The notes under the pieces were generated by a model. It was not told the origin of the DNA. It was given only the letters and a program-made list of their open reading frames with translations, and searched no databases. From the NCBI GenBank assembly GCA_018054125.1, contig JAGPKD010000005.1, positions 1 to 42,699 of the forward strand: 42,699 nucleotides of DNA, written 5' to 3'. The number at the start of each line of letters is the position of its first letter. Within the stretch, counting starts at the first letter, position 1. This DNA is from Candidatus Oleihabitans oleiphilus (lineage in GTDB: Bacteria > Atribacterota > Phoenicimicrobiia > Phoenicimicrobiales > Stramentimicrobiaceae). The position numbers and the translations under genes are program-made. Below are positions 24,746 to 33,432 of this stretch, in pieces.

Positions 24746-24845
24746 CCTAAATTAAGTTTTTTGGAGTAGAGTAGGATGTTACTGAAATTAATTTTAGACT
24801 GGCATTTCTATATCGTTTACTACTTTTTCTAATTTATTGGTTTTA

Positions 24846-24876
24846 CATATTTCTATATTATAGAAATATGTTCTAC
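24846..24876 (-). promoter_or_regulatory. Candidate IclR-family operator, site B
   Basis: A 25-bp perfect palindrome (24846-24870) contains TTTCTAT-ATT-ATAGAAA, followed by TTCTA at 24871-24875. It matches sites at 34231-34256 and 40941-40966 in core, spacing and orientation. It lies about 15-45 bases downstream of the expected start, consistent with repression by blocking elongation or clearance. Confidence 0.75.
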
Positions 24877-24898
24877 ATTTTATTTAAAACCTATTAAC

Positions 24899-24926
24899 AT
24901 TATATATCAAATTTTAAATATGTCAA
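24899..24926 (-). promoter_or_regulatory. Consensus sigma-A promoter of the dctP1-M24-tctCBA operon
   Basis: On the minus strand TTGACA (24921-24926) and TATAAT (24899-24904), both perfect consensus, are 16 bases apart. Start predicted near 24892. It lies in the 311-bp gap between the Gfo/Idh/MocA stop and dctP1, which otherwise holds only operator B, an orphan SD and no gene. Confidence 0.8.
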
Positions 24927-24957
24927 AAAATTCTTAATTCAAAAATAGGTGCTAATG

Positions 24958-26148
24958 TTATAAGCTAAAATCGAGTGGAATTTCTACTTCTGCTCCTTTT
25001 CTTTCTGCTGAAAGATAAGCTGAATATAAAACACTCATTACATCACTGGCTAATAACATTCCTGATTTAGGTTCGTGCTTGTAATTAATTGCTTCCATAA
25101 AGTCTTGAATTTCCTGGGGATAACCAAACATAAAGTTTTCATCTGGTGCCGGATTGGACCAGCCTTGTTTGGTGCCAATCTTCTCCATTATATAAACATC
25201 TGCTAACTGCTTCTCTTCTGGATTGTAAAGTTCTAAGGCATTAGTAGGGCTTAAATTACATCGAATTCTATGATTATTGGCAAAAATTTCCAGCCAGTTA
25301 TGTACACCTCCCATTACCACCTCACTGGCAAAAATATCGGCAATCATCCCATCATCAAATAATACATGGAGATGACCATAATCCTCTATATCCTCATAAT
25401 CAGTTCTCAGGAAACCTTTATTTATAAATTTGGGATTGCGGGTTATCTCATGAGTTCGAGCACTAACGGCCTTAGGGCGAATTGCCCGGTTATTATGAGC
25501 AAGTCCTTCTATCTGTTTGAGATAAAGCAAGGCAGATAAGGGATGACAACTCTTGCCCACTACAGAACCACCACCAGAAAGTCGCCAGATTCCATAAGCC
25601 GGGGAGAGGCTTCCAGAATGTGATTGGCCTCCCAAAGCCCATAGTATCTGACCCCTGGTCTTGGTAATAATTTCTGCCTCTTTCTGCACTGCAGGAGCAT
25701 AAATCCAATTTTCAGCATAACAGATTGTCTTCCCGCTCTTTACAGCTGCAGCTATAATTCTCCTGGTACTGGCCATGGCTTCTTCTAACATTTTTTCTTT
25801 AGAAAATTTATTACCCTTAAAATTCTTATCTCCAGGAGGGCCAAAGTATCCAGTAAGAGGTTTTTCCACAACTATATGTTTTCCTGCTTCTAAAGATTTT
25901 ACCGCTAATTCTTCATGAGTATATACTGGTGTGCATATATCAACAACCTCTACTTCGGGAAGTAGTTCTACTAAGGAATCAAAGGCTTTAATGTTATGTT
26001 TCTGGGCAAAAGCTTCTCGATGTTCTCTGGTTAGTGAAGTAATACCTACCACTTTTACCTCAAGACCAGTCACTCGTTGGTAGGAATTATAATGAAATTC
26101 AGCAGCAAAACCACAACCAATAATTCCAACACGAATAGGATTACTCAT
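24958..26148 (-). CDS. Gfo/Idh/MocA-family oxidoreductase 1
   Basis: NAD(P)-dependent sugar or sugar-acid dehydrogenase of 396 residues. The N-terminal Rossmann motif is VGIIGCGFAAEFH (7-19), and the EKP lysine (95-97, VVEKPLTG) binds cofactor and substrate. AENWIYAPAVQKEAEI parallels AEDWIFAPSLMRAKEI of the second family member at 35413-36459, so the two belong to one subgroup; this one has extra segments (for example GPPGDKNFKGNKFSKE after EKP). It is the last gene of the iclR-kdgA-kdgK-dctPQM series. Substrate unknown. Confidence 0.82.
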   Translation of the reverse strand: MSNPIRVGIIGCGFAAEFHYNSYQRVTGLEVKVVGITSLTREHREAFAQKHNIKAFDSLVELLPEVEVVDICTPVYTHEELAVKSLEAGKHIVVEKPLTGYFGPPGDKNFKGNKFSKEKMLEEAMASTRRIIAAAVKSGKTICYAENWIYAPAVQKEAEIITKTRGQILWALGGQSHSGSLSPAYGIWRLSGGGSVVGKSCHPLSALLYLKQIEGLAHNNRAIRPKAVSARTHEITRNPKFINKGFLRTDYEDIEDYGHLHVLFDDGMIADIFASEVVMGGVHNWLEIFANNHRIRCNLSPTNALELYNPEEKQLADVYIMEKIGTKQGWSNPAPDENFMFGYPQEIQDFMEAINYKHEPKSGMLLASDVMSVLYSAYLSAERKGAEVEIPLDFSL

Positions 26149-26190
26149 GTCCGTAAACTCCTTATTGATATTTAGTAATAATAATCTCTC

Positions 26191-26209
26191 CTCTCCCTCT
26201 AAGGGAGAG
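26191..26209. repeat. Short hairpin CTCTCCCT-CTA-AGGGAGAG
   Basis: Perfect 8-bp arms between the SDR and Gfo/Idh/MocA genes. The core recalls the CCCTC...AAGGGAGA arms at 9600-9620 and is of the type seen in dispersed extragenic palindromes. No T-tract of note follows in either direction. Confidence 0.55.
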
Positions 26210-26232
26210 CGTTAAAATATATTGTTCCTAAA

Positions 26233-26979
26233 TCAGTCCATCAAACACCCGCCATTGACATCCAGTACTTCTCCGGTAATAAATTTTGCCTTATCTGATA
26301 CCAAAAAAGCCACTGCCTCTGCTACATCTTCTGGTTCTCCCATTCTACCAAGCGGTATGCCAGCAATTATACTTTTCCTCTTTTCTGCAGACCATTGCCT
26401 GCTCATATCTGTCTCAATAGCATGGGGCGCTACCACATTAACATTAATATTATATGGTGCTAATTCCCTGGCTAAGGACTTCCCGAGACAGGCTATACCG
26501 GCCTTAGATGCACCATAGCAGGGTGCTGAGGCTAAGTCTCCAATTTTTCCGACGATTGAGGAAATATTTACAATTTTTCCATATCTCTGTCCTTTCATTA
26601 TTCCTACCACAGCCTTCATACAGTTAAAAGTTCCTTTAAGGTTTACCTCAATTACTCTATCCCAATCCTCTTCTCTGAGCTCCTCGGTAGTACCACGCTT
26701 GATGATTGAAGCATTATTTACCAGAATATCAATTCTGCCATACTCTTTTCTAGTCAATGCTACCATCTGATGTACTTCTTGGGCTACGGAAATATCTGCC
26801 TGGATGGCCAAGGCACGTCTACCCATATTTTCTATTTCATGAGCTACATTTTGGGCTATTTCCATATCAATATCATTAACAATTACATTTGCACCTTCCC
26901 GGGCCAGAGTAAGGGCAATTGCCCTGCCAATTCCCTTACCAGCACCGGTTACAATTGCTACCTTCTCTTTTAAATCCAT
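26233..26979 (-). CDS. Short-chain dehydrogenase/reductase (FabG-like)
   Basis: Classical SDR of 248 residues: TGAGKGIG (11-18), NNAS (88-91), catalytic S141, Y155 and K159, and the GGCLMD end. VNDIDME after strand 2 has an acidic residue favouring NAD+. It could be the KduD-type dehydrogenase that works with KduI on unsaturated uronates, or a dehydrogenase for a sugar acid brought in by the preceding TRAP system. Nothing in its sequence separates these. GGAGG precedes the ATG. Confidence 0.85.
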   Translation of the reverse strand: MDLKEKVAIVTGAGKGIGRAIALTLAREGANVIVNDIDMEIAQNVAHEIENMGRRALAIQADISVAQEVHQMVALTRKEYGRIDILVNNASIIKRGTTEELREEDWDRVIEVNLKGTFNCMKAVVGIMKGQRYGKIVNISSIVGKIGDLASAPCYGASKAGIACLGKSLARELAPYNINVNVVAPHAIETDMSRQWSAEKRKSIIAGIPLGRMGEPEDVAEAVAFLVSDKAKFITGEVLDVNGGCLMD

Positions 26980-27006
26980 CTCTTAACCTCCTGAATTAAA
27001 TAGTGG

Positions 27007-27978
27007 TTAACTTTTTAAAACCTGCGGATTTACAACTGATCTTGGTATTTCCCCCCTTAAAACGGCAAGCACTGCCTCGGCAGTTTTGGTTTTAAGCTCC
27101 ACATAGGACTCCTCTGAGTAAAAGGAGATATGAGGAGTCACTATTAAATTCTGCAGAGCCAATAAAGGATTATTCCAATCAGGTGGTTCCTTTTCCATTA
27201 CATCTAGAGCAGCACCGGCAATCCATCCTTCCTTTAGTGCCACATAAAGAGCCTGTTCATCAACCAGAGGACCGCGGGAAGTATTAATTAGATAGGCAGT
27301 CTTTTTCATCATCTTTAGTTCCTTTTCAGCAAAGGCATGTTTTGTCTCCTCAGTTAAAGGGGCATGAATAGATATAAAGTCTGAATCAGAAAGCAAGCGG
27401 TCAAGAGAAACCAGTTCTACTTTACCATCTACCTTCGAAATATAAGGATCATAAGCGATAACTTTGAATCCAAATCCTGTTGCTTTTTGAGCTACCGTCC
27501 TGGCTATTCTCCCCAAACCAAAGAGACCTATTGTCTGCCCTTGAGTTCTAAAAAGTGGCTTTACCAGGGTAAAATCCCATTTTTGTGCTCTTATTTTTCT
27601 ATCCAGAATAGTTATTCTTCTGGCACAGGCCAAAATTAAAGAGAAAGCGTGGGTGGAAACCTCATCCACACAATAATCAGGAACATTTGCTACTATAATA
27701 TTATGTTCAGTTGCTGCTTGAATATCAATATTATCCACTCCTACTCCATAGCGGGAAATTACTTTACATTTTTGCAATGACTTTATTACCTTTCTGGTAA
27801 AGGGGGCATATTGATTGATAATGGCATTTGCATCAGAGGCAACTGCTATAACATCATCTTCGGTGCGACAGGATTCCAGAATTAGTTCGGAATCAATTTT
27901 ACTTAAAATATTTCTTTCAATATCTACAGAGGGGTGATCACAATCGGTAATAATAATTTTAAATTTCTTATTAGACAC
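27007..27978 (-). CDS. D-isomer-specific 2-hydroxyacid dehydrogenase (CtBP/SerA-like)
   Basis: NAD(P)-dependent reductase of 2-keto acids, 323 residues. Seen: cofactor loop GLFGLGRIA (151-159), catalytic R235 (NTSRGPLVD), E264 (MEKEPP) and H283 (TPHISFYSEES). The SRYGVGVDNID segment (75-85) is typical of the C-terminal-binding-protein-like clade. The start is GTG at 27978, with GGAG 8 nt upstream. As part of the TRAP operon it probably acts on a 2-keto or 2-hydroxy acid, such as glyoxylate, hydroxypyruvate or a keto-aldonate. Confidence 0.88.
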   Translation of the reverse strand: MSNKKFKIIITDCDHPSVDIERNILSKIDSELILESCRTEDDVIAVASDANAIINQYAPFTRKVIKSLQKCKVISRYGVGVDNIDIQAATEHNIIVANVPDYCVDEVSTHAFSLILACARRITILDRKIRAQKWDFTLVKPLFRTQGQTIGLFGLGRIARTVAQKATGFGFKVIAYDPYISKVDGKVELVSLDRLLSDSDFISIHAPLTEETKHAFAEKELKMMKKTAYLINTSRGPLVDEQALYVALKEGWIAGAALDVMEKEPPDWNNPLLALQNLIVTPHISFYSEESYVELKTKTAEAVLAVLRGEIPRSVVNPQVLKS

Positions 27979-28061
27979 GATAATTCTCCTTCTTAAAGGT
28001 TAGGTTATGATTATTTTCCTAATAAAATATTTTTATCTTTTTTTCCTCTTACCCAATCCTC

Positions 28062-29342
28062 TTACCCAAAAATCAGGTTAGGAACAAAGGTAACCAGGCT
28101 CGGAAATAACACACATAATACTACTACCAATATTACCGCTAAGAAAAATGGCCCGCTTTCTTTTACAAATTCCTCAATAGTACAATCCATGACGGAACAT
28201 ACCGAATACATTGCTACCCCAACCGGTGGTGTTAAAAGCCCGATGGCACAGGTAATAACCATTATCACACCAAAAAATACTAAATCTACCCCCACAGATT
28301 TCATAATGGGTACTAATATTGAGGATAAAAGCAAAATAATAACTGTGGAATCCATTACGGTACCTAATAATAAGAGAAACAATAAGACAATAGAGGTAAT
28401 AATAAGGGGATTTTCACTTAATCCTAAAAGAAATTGTGATAATGCTTGAGGTATCATCTCCCAGGTAATTCCATAGCTCATCAAGCCTGAAAGGGCAATG
28501 AGATACATGATCATCCCTACATCGAGGATAGTATTAAAAATAGCATCTTTGAATCTTGCCCAGGTTAATTCACGGTAAATAACTATCCCGACCATACAGG
28601 CATAGAGAGCAGCAAGCGCTCCAGCTTCAGAAGGGAGTAACAGGCCAAATCTGAGAGTTACTAATAGAATAATAGGAAAAAAAATTGCCCAGATACTCCT
28701 AAAAAAAGTAACAAACATCTCTTTGGCGGGTGCCTTTTCTTTATTTATAGGTAAATAACCCCTCTTTCTTGAGGTTATAGATACAGTAATCATTAAGAAA
28801 AGCATCATTAAAAGACCAGGAACAATACCACCGGCAAAAAGACGTCCGATAGAAACTTCGCCAATACTCCCGTATAATACCATACCAATACTGGGTGGGA
28901 TTGATATAGTAATTAAAGCAGTATACCCGTGGACTGCAGCAGAATAACCCCTGGCATAACCCTGCTTAGTCATCTCCGGTCCCAATATACGTGATTCCAT
29001 AGCCGCATCAGCAATAGCTGAGCCAGTAACACCACCCATTAATGTGCTTAATACTACACTGGTCTGGGCAAGAGCACCAGGTTTATGCCCCACCAAAACC
29101 GTAGCAAAGTTAACCAGCCTCTTAGTTATCCCGGTATTATTCATTAAATTACCGGCAAAAATAAAGGTAGGTATAGCCAGTAAAGTGAAATTTTGGGTTT
29201 GAGAAAGAATTAATTGGACCGGCATAGTAAAAGGCAGGGTTGGTTGCTGAATAAAAAAGACAAATCCCGATATTCCTATAGCAAATGCAACCGGCATCCC
29301 TAATAACAGAAAGACTACAAATAAAATAAAGACCAGTACCAT
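28062..29342 (-). CDS. dctM: TRAP transporter large permease DctM (system 2)
   Basis: Inner-membrane protein of 426 residues with about 12 spans, normal for DctM of the IT superfamily. Typical blocks are LLGMPVAFAIGISG (near 14-27), LLAIPTFIFAGNLMNNTGI, GGVTGSAIADAAMESRILGPEM and ITCAIGLLTPPVGVAMYSVC. GGAGGAATAATA precedes the ATG. It follows dctQ by 86 nt and pairs with the binding protein at 30145-31137. Confidence 0.93.
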   Translation of the reverse strand: MVLVFILFVVFLLLGMPVAFAIGISGFVFFIQQPTLPFTMPVQLILSQTQNFTLLAIPTFIFAGNLMNNTGITKRLVNFATVLVGHKPGALAQTSVVLSTLMGGVTGSAIADAAMESRILGPEMTKQGYARGYSAAVHGYTALITISIPPSIGMVLYGSIGEVSIGRLFAGGIVPGLLMMLFLMITVSITSRKRGYLPINKEKAPAKEMFVTFFRSIWAIFFPIILLVTLRFGLLLPSEAGALAALYACMVGIVIYRELTWARFKDAIFNTILDVGMIMYLIALSGLMSYGITWEMIPQALSQFLLGLSENPLIITSIVLLFLLLLGTVMDSTVIILLLSSILVPIMKSVGVDLVFFGVIMVITCAIGLLTPPVGVAMYSVCSVMDCTIEEFVKESGPFFLAVILVVVLCVLFPSLVTFVPNLIFG

Positions 29343-29428
29343 TATTATTCCTCCTTTGAAATTGTTCGGTATTGCAGAATAAATATTCTAATCTAATATT
29401 TATTGCTTCTAAAATATATTTTTCTCTA

Positions 29429-29926
29429 TTATTTTCCCTTAAAAATTCGTATCTTCTCACTTTTTACCAATTCATCTATTTTCAGTAGAATAGTTATAAG
29501 CAGGGATAAACATCCTACCGGGATGCTTAAAGTAACCCAGGTATAGCTAAAACCAGGAATCCCTTGAAAAGCTCTGAATCTGGTAATAAAACAAAGCTTT
29601 ATACCATAGATAATAAGAAAACTCAAAAAGACAACGATAATAATATAATTAAGTAAAGTAAGGTAATTTTGTATTTTCTTAGGAAACTTATTAACCAGGA
29701 TTTCCACATTTACATGCCGATTATTCCTCATAGCAACATCGGCACTGAAGAATACTGCCCAGGCAAAAAGAAAGGTGGAAGTATCCATAGCCCATCCTAA
29801 TGGATAGCCGATACTTCTCCCAAATCCTGAAGCAAAAATAATACAAACTATAATAACAAATAAAAAACCAGCTACAAAATATTCTGCCTGACCAATAAAA
29901 TCATAAGTTTTTCTAAATTTACTCAT
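29429..29926 (-). CDS. dctQ: TRAP transporter small permease DctQ (system 2)
   Basis: A 165-residue membrane protein with four spans. The family hallmark W-A-x-F-x-x-A-x-x-x-x-R (WAVFFSADVAMRNNRHVNVE) is present, followed by the IPVGCLSLLI final span. Located between dctP and dctM as usual. Confidence 0.9.
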   Translation of the reverse strand: MSKFRKTYDFIGQAEYFVAGFLFVIIVCIIFASGFGRSIGYPLGWAMDTSTFLFAWAVFFSADVAMRNNRHVNVEILVNKFPKKIQNYLTLLNYIIIVVFLSFLIIYGIKLCFITRFRAFQGIPGFSYTWVTLSIPVGCLSLLITILLKIDELVKSEKIRIFKGK

Positions 29927-30046
29927 CTAAATCTCCTCCCCCCTCTATCTACTGAATAAGTGGGTAACAAGATAATTCTATAGTTATTTAAATTGTTTTA
30001 TTAGCCAACATACCATTACAATTAATATTATACCCTTATACTAAAC

Positions 30047-30098
30047 GAGGGCAAAGCAGTTCTTTATAAATGTAAACCAGTCTAATTGCTTTGCCCTC
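30047..30098 (-). terminator. Intercistronic hairpin between dctP2 and dctQ2
   Basis: A perfect 12-bp stem GAGGGCAAAGCA / TGCTTTGCCCTC closes a 28-nt loop. On the minus strand it lies 46 nt after the dctP stop and is followed by CGTTTAGT, not a good T-tract. It is more likely an mRNA-stabilising or partial-termination hairpin than a full terminator. It matches by position those after the ABC binding protein and tctC. Confidence 0.6.
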
Positions 30099-30144
30099 AT
30101 GAATTACTAAAAAACTACCGATTCAAGTTCCTTTCCTCTTTAAA

Positions 30145-31137
30145 TTACTTCATCGCTTCTAATTCTTGTAAGATTTGTTCTCTGACCTCAGCAATACCCA
30201 GTACTTCATAGGCAGCTTTCCCAGCCTCTTTAAATGCCTCAATATCAATTTCCTCTGGGGGGATAATAGTCATGCCTTTTTCCTCAGCCCTTCTTCTATA
30301 ATCAGGAATCTGTTCTTCCATAGCATAAGAAGTTTCCAATCCAGCTCGATCGCACTCTTCCACCAAGATTTTCTGATATTCTTCAGGTAGACTATCAAAC
30401 CATTTAGCACTAATCACTTCAAAGTTGATAAGCAGGAAGTGTTTTGTTTCACAAACATATTTCAATACCTCAAATAGATTGGCACCAAAGATATTGGCGT
30501 AAACCAGTTCAGCTCCATCGACTGCCTTCTGTTGTATAGCAGTATATATTTCTCCAAAGTTTATAGCAGTGGGTACCGCACCTAATGCTCGTACTGATTC
30601 TGACCAGATAGGAGCGGGAGGAGTCCTGATGCGTAGACCTTTTAAATCCGCAGGTGAATAGATTGGTTTGTTGGTCATAAAATGCCTGAATCCCTGTACC
30701 CAATTGAAAGAGAGAACTTTTAAACCATACTGAGTAGCTAATTCCTCATTCCATTTTTTAATGGTAGGAATTTCGTTTAACTTTATTACCTCTTCAATGC
30801 TGTTTACAAAGTATGGACCGTTCATCACTGCAATTCCAGGAATATAATTTCCCAGTCGTGCTGAGTCTGTATTTTGCCCTACATTGACACCCTGGCGAAT
30901 CTGTTCAATAATATCTTCTTCCACGCCCAGTTGCGCACTATGGAAGACCTGTATCTCCAGTTCTCCGTTTGTTCTTTCTTTTACTCTTTCCGCCCAGGTG
31001 AGAAAGCCTTGATGATATGGTTCATTAGGTGCCAGTACGTGATTAAATTTTAATACATATTTTGCTTCAGCTGACACCATTAATGAGCAAGTCAATACAA
31101 GTGCTAAAGTTATTAATAATATACTTATTTTTCTCAT
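30145..31137 (-). CDS. dctP: TRAP transporter solute-binding protein DctP (system 2)
   Basis: Secreted binding protein of 330 residues with a signal peptide (RKISILLITLALVLTCSLMV, cleavage at VSA-EA). Mature start YVLKFNHVLAPNEPYHQG is typical. The ligand arginine R171 is in YSPADLKGLRIRTPP, and EIYTAIQQKAVDGAE is the conserved hinge block. It follows kdgK by 146 nt; its leader has AAAGGGGGTGATA at 31205-31217. Probable ligands are hexuronates or 2-keto-3-deoxygluconate, by context. Confidence 0.92.
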   Translation of the reverse strand: MRKISILLITLALVLTCSLMVSAEAKYVLKFNHVLAPNEPYHQGFLTWAERVKERTNGELEIQVFHSAQLGVEEDIIEQIRQGVNVGQNTDSARLGNYIPGIAVMNGPYFVNSIEEVIKLNEIPTIKKWNEELATQYGLKVLSFNWVQGFRHFMTNKPIYSPADLKGLRIRTPPAPIWSESVRALGAVPTAINFGEIYTAIQQKAVDGAELVYANIFGANLFEVLKYVCETKHFLLINFEVISAKWFDSLPEEYQKILVEECDRAGLETSYAMEEQIPDYRRRAEEKGMTIIPPEEIDIEAFKEAGKAAYEVLGIAEVREQILQELEAMK

Positions 31138-31204
31138 TTTATCTTTCCTCCTAATTTAATTTATATCAAAACTATACATGCTAATTTCTTCCTTTAAACT
31201 CTAA

Positions 31205-31217
31205 TATCACCCCCTTT
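31205..31217 (-). promoter_or_regulatory. Orphan Shine-Dalgarno-like 13-mer in the dctP2 leader
   Basis: AAAGGGGGTGATA on the minus strand, 67 nt before dctP2, is identical to 149-161 in front of the ABC binding protein. GGGGGTGAT differs from the ideal extended SD by one base. No start codon follows at a usable distance. Confidence 0.4.
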
Positions 31218-31283
31218 AAACTGAATACTAACTACAATCAAGCCAAATTAATTCTAGACCTTACCTTAGTTAAAAGACTATTT

Positions 31284-32312
31284 TTATCTCTGTACTCGCC
31301 CAGAGGCTGCTCCGGCCATCAGGTTTTTCACTTCTTTGAGCGAAATTAGAGGTAGATCTCCAGGTATGGAATGTTTGAGACAGGAGGCCGCTACCGCAAA
31401 TTCCAGGGCTTCCTGATCACTCGAAAGGTGATTTAAACCATAGATTAGCCCGGCAGCAAAGGCATCTCCTCCTCCCACTCTATCTACAATATCATGGATT
31501 TCATACTTTTTAGAAACCAAGAAATCTTTCCGGTTATCCAGCACTGCTGACCAACCATTGTAATCAGCAGAATGGCTTTCTCTTAGAGTGATAGCTATCT
31601 TTTGCATATTGGGGTATAAGGCCAAAACCTTGCTGGTTAACTCCTGATATTTTTCTGCTTGTAGTTCTCCGGACTCAACATCAATATCCATCTTTACACC
31701 CAGTGATTTCTGACAATCCTCTTCATTACCCACTGCTATATCCACATATTTGACCAGCTCCCCCATAATTTCCGGTGCAGATTTACCATATTTCCAGAGA
31801 TTTTTCCGGAAATTAAGATCACAGGACACAGTAATATTCATTTCCTTTGCTTTTTTAACTGCTGCTAAGGAAAGGTCTGCTGCAGAGGAAGAGATGGCTG
31901 GAGTAATACCGGTAATATGAAACCAGCTGGCTTCTTGAAATACCTTATCCCAGTCGATATCACCAATCATTGCTTCAGCAATAGCGGAGTGGGAACGATC
32001 ATAGACCACCACCGAAGGTCTCTGGTTTGCCCCTGCTTCTAAGAAATAGATACCTAATCTTTCCCCTTTCCTAACAATGAGAGTGGTATCAATGCCCTGT
32101 CTTTTTAATTCTCTGATACAGGCCTCACCAATAGGATTATCAGGAATAACAGAAACATAGGCGACCTCCAGACCAAATCGGGCTAGCCCGACCGCTACAT
32201 TTGCTTCACCACCACCAAAAGTAGCCTCCAGAAGAGGACTCTGTAAAAACCGCTCAAACTGAGGTGGTTTTAGCCTTAACATAATTTCACCAAAGGTAAT
32301 ATACCTTTCCAT
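31284..32312 (-). CDS. kdgK: 2-keto-3-deoxygluconate kinase
   Basis: PfkB-family kinase, 342 residues, phosphorylating 2-keto-3-deoxy-D-gluconate at C6. The opening [13 protein letters not shown] and [15 protein letters not shown] (33-47) are typical of Kdg[14 protein letters not shown] (162-174) and the anion hole [12 protein letters not shown] (277-288, base D283) complete the site. AAGGAGG precedes the ATG. It is 20 nt downstream of kdgA, which supports the assignment strongly. The C-terminus ends [11 protein letters not shown], the usual KdgK tail. Confidence 0.92.
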   Translation of the reverse strand: MERYITFGEIMLRLKPPQFERFLQSPLLEATFGGGEANVAVGLARFGLEVAYVSVIPDNPIGEACIRELKRQGIDTTLIVRKGERLGIYFLEAGANQRPSVVVYDRSHSAIAEAMIGDIDWDKVFQEASWFHITGITPAISSSAADLSLAAVKKAKEMNITVSCDLNFRKNLWKYGKSAPEIMGELVKYVDIAVGNEEDCQKSLGVKMDIDVESGELQAEKYQELTSKVLALYPNMQKIAITLRESHSADYNGWSAVLDNRKDFLVSKKYEIHDIVDRVGGGDAFAAGLIYGLNHLSSDQEALEFAVAASCLKHSIPGDLPLISLKEVKNLMAGAASGRVQR

Positions 32313-32332
32313 AGTTTCCTCCTTTTTGGTAT

Positions 32333-33292
32333 TTATTTCTGCATAAGATGTACGGCAAATCCGGATAGGTTTAGATCAAGATAAATAGCCTTTAGCTTAC
32401 CGTCAGTCTCTTTGGCTGTTTCAGGAAGAGTAGAGATACCCTTCCTTTTGAGGTAGGCAATTGCTCTGACCATACTATTGGTGGCAATAGCAATATGACC
32501 ATGTTCACCTAAGTATTTCTTTTTCATTAACTCAAAGCCAGTACCGGCAAAGACCGAGCTACTTCCTTCTTTGATGTTAAAGTAAAAGATATGAGAAAGT
32601 AAATTAGCCGAATTAAGTGCCCTATCCGGGTTTTCCTCATTAATACCTAAATGAGCCAGTTGGAAACCTAACATAGTAGAAACCGCCTCCCTGGTCAGTT
32701 CGGTAATACGGGTAAAATCCCCGGAGGAAATAAGTTCGGCTTTGACCATCCAGCTTCCACCGCAGGCTTGAACTTGAGGATGAGCCAGATAAGATAACAA
32801 ATTATTCTGGTCAATTCCTCCAGTGGGTATAAATTTAATCTCAGAAAAAGGTCCAGATAGAGCCTTGAGAAGAGCCAAACCTCCTGAGGCCTCTGCTGGA
32901 AAAAATTTTACCACCTTAAGTCCCCTCTCCAGAGCCATTTCAATCTGAGTAGGACTGTTAACTCCGGGAGTTACCGGAATATTATTTTCCAAACAATAAT
33001 CAACCACTTTAGTGTTAAAACCAGGAGAAACAATAAATCTGGCACCAGCTGCTACTGCTTTTTGAGCTTGCTCAATGGTTAACACAGTTCCGGCTCCCAC
33101 TAAAAGTTCAGGTAACTCACAAGTCAAAGCCTGAATAGCCTCTTCGGCAGCAGAGGTTCGAAAAGTAATTTCAGCCACCGGAAGATCTCCAGCTAGAAGT
33201 GCCTTACCTAAAGGGACAGCATCCTGAGCTCTATCAATCTTTACTACCGGGACAATCCCTAATTCTCCAATTTCTTTGAGAACATCACTCAA
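32333..33292 (-). CDS. kdgA: KDPG/KHG aldolase with C-terminal VOC-like domain
   Basis: Cleaves 2-keto-3-deoxy-6-phosphogluconate to pyruvate and glyceraldehyde-3-phosphate. The aldolase domain (1-about 205) has E41 in AEITFRT, GAGTVLT (67-73), Schiff-base lysine K129 in [12 protein letters not shown] and IPTGGI (155-160). Residues about 230-319 form an extra glyoxalase-like (VOC) half, with [21 protein letters not shown] (written here from 265) and [14 protein letters not shown] at the end. Usual KdgA is about 210 residues; this fused form is known from some anaerobes. TTG start at 33292 with GGAGG upstream. Confidence 0.88.
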   Translation of the reverse strand: MSDVLKEIGELGIVPVVKIDRAQDAVPLGKALLAGDLPVAEITFRTSAAEEAIQALTCELPELLVGAGTVLTIEQAQKAVAAGARFIVSPGFNTKVVDYCLENNIPVTPGVNSPTQIEMALERGLKVVKFFPAEASGGLALLKALSGPFSEIKFIPTGGIDQNNLLSYLAHPQVQACGGSWMVKAELISSGDFTRITELTREAVSTMLGFQLAHLGINEENPDRALNSANLLSHIFYFNIKEGSSSVFAGTGFELMKKKYLGEHGHIAIATNSMVRAIAYLKRKGISTLPETAKETDGKLKAIYLDLNLSGFAVHLMQK

Positions 33293-33334
33293 TCTTATAT
33301 CCTCCTTTGTTTAGATTTAAAAAACTATCAATTC

Positions 33335-33409
33335 ACACGCCTTTATGGCGTGTTAGGTCTATACTCAAACTATTCTGTCTTGTATCTCTCATTCACACCT
33401 TTACAGGTG
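33335..33409 (-). terminator. Pair of related hairpins between iclR and kdgA
   Basis: ACACGCC-TTTAT-GGCGTGT (33335-33353) and CACCT-TTAC-AGGTG (33396-33409) are each preceded by ATTCACAC and are exactly 60 bp apart. On the minus strand the GC-rich hairpin is followed, about 12 nt later, by TTTTTT. They could attenuate kdgA relative to iclR or be remains of an insertion-element end. Confidence 0.45.
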
Positions 33410-33432
33410 GGTTCTCGTCAGATTAAAATTAT

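Noticed and set aside
26233-26979. Calling the SDR kduD
   Set aside because: Its motifs are generic FabG-like and it is not adjacent to kduI, so only a generic SDR call is supportable.
29975-29992. Fourth IclR-type operator (ATTCTATAGT) before dctQ2
   Set aside because: Only the left half matches; the ATAGAA arm and the third half-site are missing and no promoter adjoins.
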